A stretch of DNA of 64,000 bases, taken from Liolophura sinensis. Lineage: Eukaryota; Mollusca; Polyplacophora; Chitonida; Chitonidae. Of this stretch, positions 1 through 11,500 are shown piece by piece (position 1 is the stretch's first letter; every line of letters starts with the position of its first letter). The notes below the pieces were generated by a model. It saw nothing but the letters and a program-made list of their open reading frames with translations. It ran no database searches and was not told the origin of the DNA. The stretch covers positions 682,001 through 746,000 of the forward strand of contig NW_027017954.1 in assembly GCF_032854445.1 (NCBI RefSeq). The letters are read 5' to 3'. The translations under genes were made by a program, and so were the position numbers.

Positions 1-121
1 TTTTGAAGAGTTAATAAATTTGACATACAGGGACACGTTCTTCTTTTTTGTATGTTGTTTAAGGTGAAGGGATTGGTAATTATCGAAGCATGAATTTAAA
101 CCCTTGACTTCGTCATCTGTT

Positions 122-315
122 CAGGGGCCTCCGTGGCTCAGTAGGTTAGCGCGTTAGCGCAGCATAATGACCCAGGAGTCTCTCACAAAGAGTCCAAATC
201 ATGCTGGCTTTCTCTCCGGCGGTACGTGGGCAGGTCTGCAGCAACCTGCGGATGATCGTGGGTTCCCCCCGGGCTCTGCCCGGTTTCCACCCTCCAGAGA
301 GAAAGAGAGAAAGTT
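122..315 (+). mobile_element. tRNA-derived SINE (family 1), 3'-shortened, with target-site duplication
   Basis: This is a copy of the commonest repeat in the window. The family has a tRNA-like head with an A-box-like stretch (gtggctcagtnggttagcg) and a B-box-like stretch (gtgagttcaagtcc), a conserved body containing 'cgtacgtgggaaggtctg' and 'gggctctgcccggtttcc', then a tail ending 'gtaaaacaccaatcaaataaata'. Here the head and body are present but the usual tail is replaced by a purine-rich stretch. The 10-bp sequence gtcatctgtt lies at 112-121 and again at 316-325, which fits a target-site duplication. The family resembles metazoan tRNA SINEs with a conserved central domain; I did not assign it to a named family. 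Confidence 0.8.
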
Positions 316-325
316 GTCATCTGTT

Positions 326-1968
326 GAAGTCCCACTTGTCAAGCCTTCGTAATAGAATTAAGAGATCGTGTCGAAGACTATTTGTTCCATCTCCAGTATT
401 GCATGATCCTGTGCCTAGAATACTTGCATGTAGATATAATTCATTTTCATTTGTAACAACACTGCAGTTAAGATATGCTTTTATTTAACACTGTAGACAG
501 ATCTAAATACGTGAGGTTACTACAGGAGTATTTTCATCAGTAACATTCACCATGTTAACTGTTCTGTGGTACAGATCATTCGTAGATCTAATGTTAATTT
601 AAAAAATTAACACCATTAGACGACCATATTATTTAACTAGAATACATATTTATACAATATATGTACACAGACCTAATGACTCCTCTTAATTATATGACTA
701 AATTATTTTTAAAGTAAGCATCTACGAAAATTTAAGAACTATAGAATACGAGACATACCTACATACATTTTATACATATTTGTTACTTCCAAGCGAAGTT
801 GGATGCTTTTGTTGACAAATGCTCTTTAGGATTTCAAGTTTTCTTATAATATTAATTTTGATACCTTTTAATTTACTGTTGTATTATCTGGTATTATTCC
901 TGCATAAACCATGATTCTGCTGGTGGACTAAGTGTTCCCAAGGCCATGCTTTTGGCATCAGTGCATAAAATGTTTACCTAATTGTGGCTATTAAAATAAA
1001 GCCATGGTGCTGGGCGGGTGAGGGGGGCATTCACATGAACAGTTAGAATCACACCCTAGGGTATTTCAACCGTTTTGTGTCACCATTTGCCAATTATCAC
1101 AAAGTGGCAGTCGTCAATCAGTGGCAGTGGCCTTTGTTAATTAGTTGGACAGTCTTCAATTTATGTTTACGCAATTTTCATTTTGGATATTTTTAAATTG
1201 TATTTGTTTTGATAACACTTTTTGTATCGATTGACAGAGGCATTACTTATGGATAACAATAAGTAAAAACTTTTTGTATCAGTAATTAAACTTATTACTT
1301 TGATTTCCATTGCGTCTTTACTGTGCTGTGTTTGTTTGTGAGTTAGCTGCTCTGGTTTTAAAAAGCGGTGGATTTTACATTTTTCCCATTGTATATACGT
1401 GTGATTGTGGTTTGTGTGCTCTCCGACGTCCACTTGTTTGTAAAGTAAGCAAACGGACGATGGCTGGATTGTTTAGCGATTTGAAGTAACTGTGCAGGTA
1501 TACTTTTTGCACTATAATAAAACATACGAGGTATTCTTTTAACACTACTTATCTCGATTTGACAGCTCCTGATATCCTATCCCAGAAAATAAACTATCTC
1601 TATAAAGGCAAATTACGCAGCCAAAATTTCGTGTAAGGCTTGCACTAAACTGTAGTGTAGCGGGCCTTGTAGAGAGGAGGTGTATCGTACGCAGATATAT
1701 AGTGTAAGCAGCAGTCTACGCTCAAATGCAGTATTAGCGACAGCCATACCACGCTGTAGCGAAGAAAAGTGACTACACTGGGCAATGATGTAGACATTAG
1801 GTCAAATGTCCTGCACCATGAAATGGGGGTGGTCTAATACTGCCAAAGGCACCAAAGTTTTCCAGATACAAGCTCTCAATATATTCCACCATGTACTCTA
1901 CATCGAAATCAATCTTCTATCTCTCGGGTATCGCCATTTCCTGATAGCTACGAAATACAGTTCATTTA
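326..1968. other. No gene seen; unique AT-rich DNA with dispersed-repeat fragments
   Basis: No open frame here resembles a known protein or has convincing splice sites. About 895-990 ('tcctgcataaaccatgattctg') is a dispersed repeat with relatives near 11230-11300 and 14455-14530. About 1080-1140 ('gccaattatcacaaagtgg') recurs near 14285, 20690 and 55545. Confidence 0.5.
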
Positions 1969-1970
1969 TA

Positions 1971-1992
1971 AACTCTGTCAAAAAAGAAACGC
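1971..1992 (+). repeat. Tc1 left terminal inverted repeat
   Basis: This is the 22-bp left end of the transposon. It matches the reverse complement of 3480-3501 without mismatch and is preceded by the target TA at 1969-1970. Confidence 0.92.
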
Positions 1993-2299
1993 GACCCCTG
2001 TCCTCGGATATCAAAAATTCGTTCGAATAAAGTTATTGCTTCCAAACTAAATTTTAGCCAAATGTAATGAAATTAAACACGTTTTTAATGAGGATTACCA
2101 TCGAAACAACTGCCTTTTCTCTCCTAAGTGTATTTTATTGCTTATGACGTCACAACGCAAGATCTGACCCTGTTGACGTCGCACACAGAACCATTTACAT
2201 ACAAATCATGTCAATGGCAGTTATAGTGTGGGGGTGTATAAAAGCCCATGTGCTTTCGTATTTTATTCATTCATTGGTCGACGAAAGGCAGTCGGTAAA

Positions 2300-3306
2300 A
2301 TGCCGCGACTGAGTGCTGCCGACCGAAATATCGCCATTGGTCGTCTTCAAGCCGGAGAAAGTTTTGGTACTATTGCACGACACCTAAATGTTCACAAAAC
2401 AACGATAACCCGACTTTGCAGCCGTTACAACAACTTTAATTCGACCAACGATCGCCCGAGAAGTGGAAAGCCAAGGATCACGACCCCACTTCAAGATCGG
2501 TACATCCGGGTCCTTCACCTGCGTAATCGGCATGCCCTACCAACCGTGACTGCCACACAAATACCAGGTTTGAGGAGAGTGTCGGCTCAAACGATTAGGA
2601 ACCGTCTGAAAGAAGCGGGTTTACGTGCCTGTAGACCAGTTGTTGGACCTGTACTACGCCCCTTACATTGACGCCTACGACTCAGGTGGTGCAACAAGGT
2701 AAGGATATGGACTTTACAAAACTGGAGGCGCATCTGGGTTTCTGATAAATCCCATTTTCTTTTGACACGTCACGACGGAAGACAGCGTATGTATAGGAGA
2801 CGTCATGAACGCTTTGCGCCCATCTGCGTCCGGTAGGTGGACAGATTTGGCGGAGGCAGTGTTATGGTTTGGGGAGCCATCTCGTACAACCAGAAATCAG
2901 ACTTGGTGATCGTTCCAGGGAACCTGACAGCCCAACGTTACATCAACCACGTGTTAACGCCTCACCTTCTCCCGATTATTGACCGACAGACACAGCTTTG
3001 TCAACAGGACAACGCCAGGCCTCATACTGCACGTGCAACAATGAACTTTCTGCAGGATTCCAACGTCAATGTCTTGCCGTGGCCCTCTAAATCACCAAAC
3101 CTCAACCCTATTGAACACCTGTGGGATACTCTGGATCGACACGTGCGTCAACGTCAGCAACCGCTACAGATGCTTCAAACAGCTCTCCGTTGCGTTACAG
3201 GAGGAGTGGAGGGCCATTCCTTAGGAGAGAATCCGGCGTTTTATCTGTTCTTGTCCAAGGAGATGCCGTGCATGATTGCAGCTCGTGGTGGTCATTCGAG
3301 ATACTG
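2300..3306 (+). pseudogene. Tc1-family DD34E transposase, broken
   Basis: The ATG at 2300 opens an N-terminal paired/helix-turn-helix DNA-binding region (MPRLSAADRNIAIGRLQAG, then TIARHLNVHKTTITRL) that would bind the transposon ends. The first catalytic Asp is readable near 2740 (VSDKSHF), the second in QQDNARPHTA (from about 3003), and the Glu in PNLNPIEHLWD, with 34 residues between the second Asp and the Glu, as in Tc1. The frame breaks near 2655-2670, a stop lies just before 2837, and the C-terminus after about 3185 is spread over two frames. It is therefore not translatable as one protein. The family reaction is cut-and-paste transposition in the nucleus. Confidence 0.92.
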
Positions 3307-3479
3307 AAGAAGACGCCCCCTGGTGAACAACTGGTGTCTGTGAGATGACTTTTAAAAAGACAGTTTTAAACATGACCATCTTGATTATTATTCTGCCAAA
3401 TTTCTGACTTCTGTCTTCAATAAGAAAAAAGTTGTGCCGTCCTAAAACTAAATATTAAAATCTCTAAAATACGGGTGTT

Positions 3480-3501
3480 GCGTTTCTTTTTTGACAGAGT
3501 T
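3480..3501 (-). repeat. Tc1 right terminal inverted repeat
   Basis: This is the 22-bp right end, the exact reverse complement of 1971-1992, followed by the target TA at 3502-3503. Confidence 0.92.
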
Positions 3502-3503
3502 TA

Positions 3504-4879
3504 TATCTATTTTATTGGTGTTTTTCGCCGTTCGCCAGAAACTTTTACTTATGGTGAGAGGAAACGGGACATTGCATGCGGGACTAACATGCATGCATGA
3601 TACAAAGGATATTAAGGATTTACTACAATGTTTTATATGTTTTTGGAGGTATAAACGAAAACCCGCTATGCAAGCTGTGTGATTCCGCGTAATTTAATTT
3701 GAGGAATAAAATAATATTATCTAACTCGCTGCAACCGCACTGGTGAGAGGCTCCTGAGTCATTATACTGTGGAAGCCCTGTAAATACCCGGCCACGGGTC
3801 CCTCGCAACTCTCGTCGGCTGATGTCATGTTTTTCCTTCTGTTGTCTGGAAAAAGAGTTGTTGTCATGGCACCCCAAATACTTCAAAGGTCTTCAACGGT
3901 CCCACTTCTCGTAGTTTCAGGTCCCAGACGTTGATCTCGCGTTTCGCTTTGGCTGGCGTCAAGTGACAGTTGGATAATTCAGATGAGGACTGTTCATATA
4001 CAATGTTGAAGAGAACACTTTGGTGCCAGCTATATTTGTGCAGGCCACATAACTTGTGTGTAAATATACAACATATCGTATTTCACTGGTTCTATGTGAC
4101 CATTGATAACCATTATATAGTCGTCGATGTTGTTGCACTTACTATTGCTGTAGTCTTATATACTGTATTTTTGCAGGCTGTGGGGGCGCATCTTGGTCGC
4201 GGCATTTATACATTCATTGATTTGGTTATTGCTTAACGCCATATATAAGAGGTTTTCACTTATGCCATGGCGAGAAAACCCTCAACCTTTAACATTTTAC
4301 TGAAAAATTGTCTGCTTGCAACGTAGAGATACGCACACCATATTGGTGGAAGGCAATCGACCCTCAAGGAACTTCAGACTGTACAACCAGTCTAACAAGT
4401 CGTCTGCCGCAAAGCGCCATCGCTAACGACAGGGGCGGAATGTACAAATTCAATGTCCATGTTTGAACTCCAGCGTTGTGTGTCCTTGTGATTAAATGGC
4501 AATAGCCTTAACCTCTCTCTATCCATTGCCAACAATCTGAGGATGATCGTGGGTTTTGCAGATCGGTTTCTTCTCAACATAATGCTGATCACCGTTGTAT
4601 AAGTAAAATATTCTTAAGTACGGTGTAAAACACCAATCAAATCATAAAGTAAAAAAAATGTGACATGTTGTTACTGCAGTATGTCGAGCTGATTCAATAC
4701 GTCGACACAGTCCATATACAAGTGCAATAAGCGCAAGGCCATTTCACAATAGTTTCCTCTGGGCATGCCCAGAAGGCAGTAATATGCAGCGACTCGCTGT
4801 CTTGCCTTTTGGCAATTTAAAATAATAAATTTAAAAATCCATTGATACTTGAGATAATAGCCAAATACCGAAAACTACT
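3504..4879. other. No gene seen; SINE fragments
   Basis: About 3722-3765 is a minus-strand fragment of the family 1 SINE head (gcaaccgcactggtgagaggctcctg). About 4525-4655 is a plus-strand family 1 body and tail (gaggatgatcgtgggtttt to gtaaaacaccaatcaaatc). No open frame in between is recognisable. Confidence 0.55.
4525..4655 (+). mobile_element. SINE family 1, 5'-truncated copy
   Basis: Only the body and the 'gtaaaacaccaatcaaat' tail remain; the tRNA-like head is absent or too diverged to see. Confidence 0.7.
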
Positions 4880-5665
4880 TAAAAGAGGTAAAGATATTAT
4901 ATTCTGCTGAATACCAAGTCACACTGGTATCCATGGAAACACAGTCGTGGACAGGGAAGCAAAAGCTGCCCTGTATAAACCTGTATCTCGGGTTAAAATC
5001 CCTTATTCTGACGTGAAGTCTAATATTCTTAAATATATTCATCGCCTTTGGCAGGGTGAATGGGACTTGCAGATCCACAATAAACTGCATGCCATCCATC
5101 ATCTCATTGGCTACAATGCCTATACTTGTCAAATGTCTCGTAGAGACCAAGTAGTTTTAACGAGGTGTCGTACTGGGCCTTCTCATCTGACACATAATTT
5201 CATCTTAGATGAGAGCAGTGCTCCCGAGTGTGTTGGATGTAATGCACAATATGGCATCAAACATATCTTGGTTGACTGTTTACTTTGCCCATATTAAGCA
5301 AAGGCTCTACACGGTCAACTCTATATATGATTTATTTGACAGCATCGCTGGCGATGTTGTCATAAATTATTTGAAGGTCATTGGCCTATATCATAAAATA
5401 TAAATTTTAATTGTCATAAATACCCATAGATAAACATGTATATACATATAGATTTATACATGTACTATAATCCTGGTTTTCGAGTTTTAACTCTTATTTT
5501 TCTTTTATACGATTTTAATCATGTCTGTGCTTTTTGTTTTGCTTTTGATGTTCATATTGTCATATCGAAAACCTTAACAGTCTCGAGTTTTCACCTTGTT
5601 CTCGCCACGATATGGCTAAAATATTGCCGATGTGGCGTTAAGCAATAATCATTCATTCCATTTCA
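4880..5665 (+). pseudogene. Non-LTR retrotransposon 3' end (RNase H / C-terminal zinc-finger remnant)
   Basis: The frame at about 4900-5297 reads like the C-terminal region of Jockey/CR1-type LINE polyproteins: an RNase H-like end (HGNTVVDREAKAAL after a frame change), IPYSDVKSNI, RRDQVVLTRCRTGPSHLTH, then a Cys-Cys-His-Cys motif (ECVGCN then KHILVDC). The frame then shifts, and the last stretch (YDLFDSIAGDVVINYLKVIG) continues to a stop at about 5403. An untranslated tail ends near 5665 with 'gatgtggcgttaagcaataatcattcattc'. The endonuclease and RT regions are missing, so this is a 5'-truncated, frameshifted insertion. The family assignment comes from remembered motifs and was not searched. 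Confidence 0.8.
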
Positions 5666-6242
5666 CAACATGACGTTTAACACAAATTATCATAAAACTA
5701 AGGAAGTATATAAAGTACAAAAATAAAACACAATCATAAAAAGAAAAGCGGTCAACAGTTCCAATGATGTAGGGAAGACGGAAGATATGTTCTAGGCGAC
5801 TGAGTGAAATCAGTATTCAAATCGTGTAACATGCTGCAATATCAATTGTTGATAGCAAAATATGTATCTCAGTTGCGCTTTGGTTTGTACTGTTCATGTA
5901 TTCAACGTGGCGATCTAATTTACCACGATAAGCATACGGTCCTTAGGCCCCGATTAAGCGGAACAAAACACAATCATGAAGTCGGGGCGCAGAGATTCTC
6001 AACCCTCTGTCCATAATTACTTATAAGAGAATACTATTCATGGTAAAACTTAAGAAATTTGCAGTGAAGGCGTTTGATAAAATAACCTTAACTCATTAAT
6101 TTTTGAAGTAAAATCTTGTGACATTGATTGAAATAGTCTCACAACACGCAGGGTATACCTAAAAGGCTAGATATGTACACGTCATATGCAGGACCCTTCG
6201 GTATACTGCTGTCAAAGTAAGGATAATTTATAATGTCAAAAT
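5666..6242. other. No gene seen; dispersed repeat
   Basis: About 5680-5770 resembles 47395-47515 (both contain aaaaactaag/gaagtatata and then aaagaaaagc-gtca). No coding signal was seen. Confidence 0.4.
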
Positions 6243-6800
6243 TGAAACTATACCTCTTCTCGTAAAGTCTGCGAGAGAGGAAACCGTTTTGGTCTTTGTA
6301 CAGATATAGGCCCAGATAAGATGTACAATCTAAGTAGACTATGGTTCCCTTTAAATCCAGCGTTTAAAGCCAGGAGATCATCAATACACCGTTTAGTGAA
6401 AGAGGAAGATTGGGTCTGGCGAGGATTACTCGTGCTGGTTTCTGCATATAGTCGTATCCATATGAGAACAGGTATAGGCCACAATTTGTACCCATGGGAA
6501 TACCTATAGACTGTTGATATATGGTTTCCCAGAATTTCACACAGATGTTATTAATGAGAAATTCAAGCAGCTCAATGAACACGGAAACATCCCATGAATG
6601 GTAACCTATGTATGTATTGGGACTGAAGAAGGCTTCGTTGCCTTTGACGTTAATGTAGCAGTAACCCAGTTTGATTAAAAATCCATACAATTAGTGATGA
6701 AATTCTACCAATAAATCCGACTGAGGAATTGTCTTATACAGAGTGGGGAAATGCCAAGTACTCAAAACTGTACGTGTATTTGAGGGTCTAAGTACCTCAG
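6243..6800 (-). pseudogene. Reverse transcriptase remnant (Penelope-like or related)
   Basis: Read on the minus strand, the fragments line up in the order of an RT domain: LAFPTLYKTIPQ (the 'F.TLYTTIP' region), LLEFLINNICVKFWETIYQQ, SIGIPMGTNC and, after a frameshift, CIDDLLALN, which is a degenerate form of the catalytic (Y)IDD box. The IGIPMGTNC plus IDD..LN arrangement is widespread in invertebrate Penelope-like or related RTs. The frame is broken and the first residue of the catalytic box is Cys, so it is inactive. No ends or target-site duplication could be defined. Confidence 0.75.
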
Positions 6801-6904
6801 TGAGACGTTTTGAGTTTTTAACGAACCACCTACTGTTAACGCCTTAATTTTTTCACACTGAATTCCACTACAGTACTTTTTCAAAAATGACTACTTCTCG
6901 TAGT

Positions 6905-7060
6905 GCCTTCGTGATTAGAGTAGATTCCCCCGGAGCCCGAGCGAAACCCTCGACCAACATAGTCTGGTTTTAACTCTTAGCGACCGCATTGGTAATAGAC
7001 TCCTGGGTCATTGGGGCGTGCTGGCGTGCTAACCACCTCGGGTACAGAGGCCTCACTTGT
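6905..7060 (-). mobile_element. SINE family 1, internally deleted copy
   Basis: The minus strand carries the tRNA-like head (6985-7055: gcgaccgcattggtaatag, ctcctgggtcatt, tgctaaccacctcggg) joined to part of the body (cccccggagcccg near 6928). The central body is mostly missing. Confidence 0.6.
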
Positions 7061-7417
7061 CACACTGAGTTCCATTTAATGGAACAGTGTTCTTGTCCAT
7101 GGACTCTACACGCCGTAACATGTATAAAGCTACTTCCTGATTTTTAATTCAACCTCCACGTTTTTCTAGCGCTTGAATGCACTTCACAGTAGCCCTTTAC
7201 AGTAGACCTACATAGAGCAGTGCATGTGAAATGTCGCTCATTTCCTTCGAAATGCTGCTTCTCTGTATAGCTACTCAAGCGAGTACTTATACAAAGACGT
7301 TTTGAGCCCACAAAATTATGAGATATCCGACCAGTGTGGCGTTAGATCTATCCGCGTAAACTACCAAAATTTATGTAGAAACATAAATATGAGAGCTAAT
7401 GAAAGCTGTTGAAAAAT

Positions 7418-7665
7418 TTCATGGCTGGAAACCTTAATATTGCGGAATGAGTCTGCTTTTGAGGGATACGAAACACAGATAGCCAAGAAGCATAAATATA
7501 AAAGCTAATAAAAACTATTATCCTGTGTTCGAGACAATGTGAATCATCGCCAAGCTCATGTAGTAACACCGTACTTTAGGTCTTATTATGAGCCAGTCTG
7601 TGGTTATGTCTGTCACTGTAACCCACGTGTAACCCGTGACACATAACAGTGATATTATATAGAGT
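7418..7665. repeat. Dispersed or duplicated segment, partner at 15360-15580
   Basis: Both segments share 'tcctgtgttcgagacaatg', 'catgtagtaaca' and 'cgtactttagg', followed by a similar ccgtgt/ccgcgt stretch. The second copy lies directly upstream of the first EGF exon. No coding capacity was seen. Confidence 0.6.
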
Positions 7666-8347
7666 GTTAGAATTATTTTCCATTTGTGTGTTATAGTGTG
7701 TTTCTGTGAAGAGGGATTACACATTTTAAGTTTGTTCCCTATCTCCGCTACAAAGAGTAACCCCAACCGCAGATTTATTTCATTTACCATTCAAAACATC
7801 GGTTCACTTATACAACAGCGCTAAATTTTAAAGGTAGAAGAGTAAAACACCGGCGTTGGTAAGTATTTTATATACGTTGTGTTTGTAAAAGCTGTACTTT
7901 ATGAGTATGTATGATATTGTATGTGCAACATCCGTGATCAGAAGTCAGATAGAAATGGGAACGTATTTCATGGATACTCTTCTACCAAGTTCAGAACCCG
8001 CATTAAAAATGTAGCAGAGTTATGTTTGTGGAACTCTCATATGTTGGAAATCACTGAAAAATGTATTGACGCAGTCTTCTTCCTAGATGGACTATGCTGT
8101 AAGTCTATAGTATAATGGTGTTCATGTAGAACGACACAATGAATGGCGAGGTAAGTAGAAACACACCCATCACCCTTCTGCTGACACAATGATTTCTTTC
8201 ACGTCATTCTTTGCACGCTATATTTTTGGTTCCTTTGGTACATATCCGTGTCCTGTTTGTAAAGACAGACTACTGCTAGTACAGGAAAACTGGTGACCCA
8301 TGGAGACCACAGTCAAACTGTCGCGTTACCTCATCTCGTCTGTACCC

Positions 8348-8355
8348 TATATAAC
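8348..8355 (+). promoter_or_regulatory. Possible TATA box of the RPTP gene
   Basis: The sequence ctatataac lies about 100 bp before the proposed initiator ATG at 8451. That spacing would put a transcription start near 8375-8380 and give a 5'UTR of about 70 nt. This is inferred from sequence and spacing only. Confidence 0.35.
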
Positions 8356-8450
8356 TAGGCACACGACTTGACACAGACCCTGAATGCCTGAAGCCTTAAG
8401 ACCTGTCAGTTGCTTAGTAGGTGTTATTGTGAAACTCTTTGGTTCCAATA

Positions 8451-8505
8451 ATGTTCTTCATCACATGTACCATCGCGTATCTGCTCATCAGTGATATCTC
8501 ATCTG
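8451..8505 (+). CDS. RPTP exon 1 candidate: signal peptide
   Basis: The ATG begins a short hydrophobic peptide (MFFITCTIAYLLISDISS) typical of a secretory signal. The frame runs into a strong donor (g|gtaagt) in phase 1, which is exactly the phase required by the EGF exon at 15634. A TATA-like box lies about 100 bp upstream. The intervening intron would be 7.1 kb. The link is inferred from phase and position; no transcript evidence is available here. Confidence 0.55.
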
Positions 8506-11500
8506 GTAAGTACCCATTCTCTTGTTTCGTTGCTTTTGTTAGTATGTTACAGCAAAAAATGCAATGTACGTATGTCTGTCTGATGGATATACTCAATGCG
8601 CATCAAATCACAGACACGTTGTCTCCATACTGAAGAAAATGTTACTTCAGCCTGTTGTTTGATTGGTTTTCAGTGAAAGGGACATGCGCAATTTTTAAAC
8701 CATTCCACAAAAGAATTTTATTTATTTATTTGATTGGTGTTCTACGCCGAACTCAAGAATATTTCACTGATACAACGGCGACCAGCATTAGGGTGGGAGG
8801 GGGGTAGGGGCGGAGACAGTCGAGGGAAAGACAACACGACTATGATTATGTGGTAGTACGTTATAGCTATGTCGGGATTTGGGATGGTTCCATCACTGGT
8901 AAGCTGCCCTGTATCAGTTTGGGAGTGCTGACTGGAAGCAAGACAATATATGATCTTGAAGGCAAAATACCCATAATATAGTGTGAGATAAATTCCGAGC
9001 TCAGATACTGATTTTTGGAATGAGGAAACAATATTTTGGTTACTTCTCCTACGGCAAACCATCCCGCACTTGGAGATAAAACCTATGTTTTTCTTTAAAT
9101 TTTAGAATGTTTAAAAAAGCCGTGTTACGTATTCTCTTTGTATCTCCGTATAAAACATTCTTAGTTTGTTTTGGTTCATTGTTATCGGTCAGTAAGAACA
9201 GTTAGCATTATAGACGTCAATGAAGGCGATACTTTGTGCTCGGGGATTCTCTCATCGATGTTAGGTTGTCATTAGTTATATTAGGTATTAGATATTATCG
9301 ACGGGTTAATACGCGTGTTATCCTTGGCGGCCACTACCCCTCTACTCCCCAACCGCCATATATATTACTTCAGCCCTTCTCTTACCCAAACTATGGAATC
9401 TCATACCCTATCAACATTTAGGTAAGAGAAACCAAACATAAAAATAATGTTTTTTTTATATGATCTGAAAACGGGTACTTCCTGGTTTAAACCCCAATAG
9501 CTTGTCTTTACTATGTGCCAAAAGTATTTATTCGAAAGGTATATATGTTTTGACTGGAATTGTTTAGAACCTATGATTCGGAAGAGTCATTCATATACCA
9601 GCAATCAATACTCGGAAGGCCAGTTCCCTAAAAACGACGTATAACACCAACCATCACAGAAGTAAGTACTGCCCCTCCGGGCCAGGCAGAACTAGACACA
9701 ATCATGAAACAGAGCGCAAGAGACCCCGGACCGATAAAGGATAAACAAAAAAGAACACAATCAAAAGTACACTTTATAGACGACAGTGCACATGACGCTG
9801 CTTCAGTGTGCTTTTGGAATCTCCAAAATTTCTCTCTCCATCTTGTAAATTGTTTGCTGTTGTGTGTCATATCATTTTTGAGTTGTTAATAACATTCAAA
9901 AAAATGTAGCGTGAAATTATTATAACTTACTGCTTTGTGGTGTTGCAGAAAATGCCATTTCGACGACTTGGGTAGATTATAGATATTTCACGAGGGGCGG
10001 AAAAATCAGGTTTTGTGTTGAACTGGACTTAAACGTAGCAAATGTTGATGGTAGGCATAACACGATGACACTGGGTATACTATCTATGTGTCAAAACACC
10101 AGATAACATTTATTAATATAACTTGACTAGTCTTCTGTGCATTGAGAAGGCATCAGAAAACACATTTTGTAGTCAGATAACTTCGGGGGATTTATAGTGG
10201 TGTGAGGATGCTCACTCTCACATAAAAGGATGGAAAGCTAGGCTGATTACATTAAATATTATGCCATTAGTGATGTATAACCCAGTGCTATGCAGAGTGG
10301 ATATTTACAGCATTCAGTTCACATTGTAGCACTTTATGGACAGACCGCAGGTGAGGCTATTTACTTGTCGTCTTCCAAGTGTCCTACCCAGTGTGTGGGT
10401 TTGACAGAGTGTACAGGTTACGCCCTATTTCTCTTCGGAGGTAATCTTATCTTGCCCTAGATAAAAGGTCGGGTACTCCGAATGAGCTGTGGTAATACCA
10501 TCTGGTTCTTTACAAAGGCCAGGTAGCTCTCCCATTGCTGGAATCAAAAGAGTTATGCAATTGACTGCACGATTAAAGGACTTTTAGATAGACCGAGTTA
10601 TTAGTTCATTTGACAAATGTACACCGACATAAAAACCAGTCCTATTGTACACAGAAGAGGAAGTATAAGTGTCTACTACAGCTGTTCTGCAATATTGTGT
10701 CTTTTTCCCCGCGTGATATATCACTATCAAACATACACAATCTTTAACTGGTATGTTTACAGAGTGGGTTTACGTACGAAAGAAATACACAGATCCACTT
10801 TATACATGTGGTCATTGTAACTTAATTCATTGAGAATAAGGCCTGCTTACGAACTACTATCTATTTGTCGCACACCGTGTCTAAAGCTTTTGAGAGGCTC
10901 AACTAAACGTGTGTCACATCTAAACCTTGCGTGACACAGCTTAGGTGTAAACAACGATCGTCGCTACTATTTAGTACTGCAAATTGCCGTTCCTTACATT
11001 TTTAACCTCGGAAGGGTCCCAAGTTGACATAATTGGTCAACAAAAGACTGCTCCGGCTTTACTCTCTATGCTGTACGTCTATCACACAGTCGTCGCTGCT
11101 CTGGCTTTACTCTCTATGCTGTACGTCTATCACACAGTCGTCGCTGCTCTGGCTTTACTCTCTATGCTGTACGTCTATCACACAGTCGTCGCTGTTCTGG
11201 TTTTACTCTAGATGATGTACGTTTTTAATTACATTGTATTCCTGCATAAACCAGGATTCTGCTGATGGACTAAACATCCCCGAGGCATGGTTCCTTTTCA
11301 TTGTTTTAATCTGATTGTATGTTAAATGTGATAACAACACAATATTTTGAGTAATTCTAGGCCACTGACGTCTAATAAATAGCAATTAACATCACTGCGG
11401 AATCCACTTTGTCCCTTCCGATTTCTTATTACGGTTCTGTGAATGTTATTTTTAGATTAAGAAACTTCAGTCGACTTTCTGAAACAACCTTAATAACAAT

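Larger units (their letters stand above)
1971..3501 (+). mobile_element. Tc1/mariner-family DNA transposon (non-autonomous, decayed)
   Basis: The element is bounded by a perfect 22-bp terminal inverted repeat (1971-1992 and 3480-3501, beginning aactctgtcaaa) and by TA dinucleotides at 1969-1970 and 3502-3503, as expected for Tc1 integration. Its length of 1531 bp is normal for the superfamily. It encloses a transposase reading frame broken by frameshifts and a stop, so this copy could move only with a transposase supplied from elsewhere. Confidence 0.93.

Noticed and set aside
6321-6509. Plus-strand ORF over the RT remnant
   Set aside because: It is the antisense shadow of the minus-strand reverse transcriptase fragments.
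10984-11215. Repetitive ORFs over the 48-bp repeat
   Set aside because: The 48-bp period is a multiple of three and therefore keeps any frame open; no start context, splice sites or homology.
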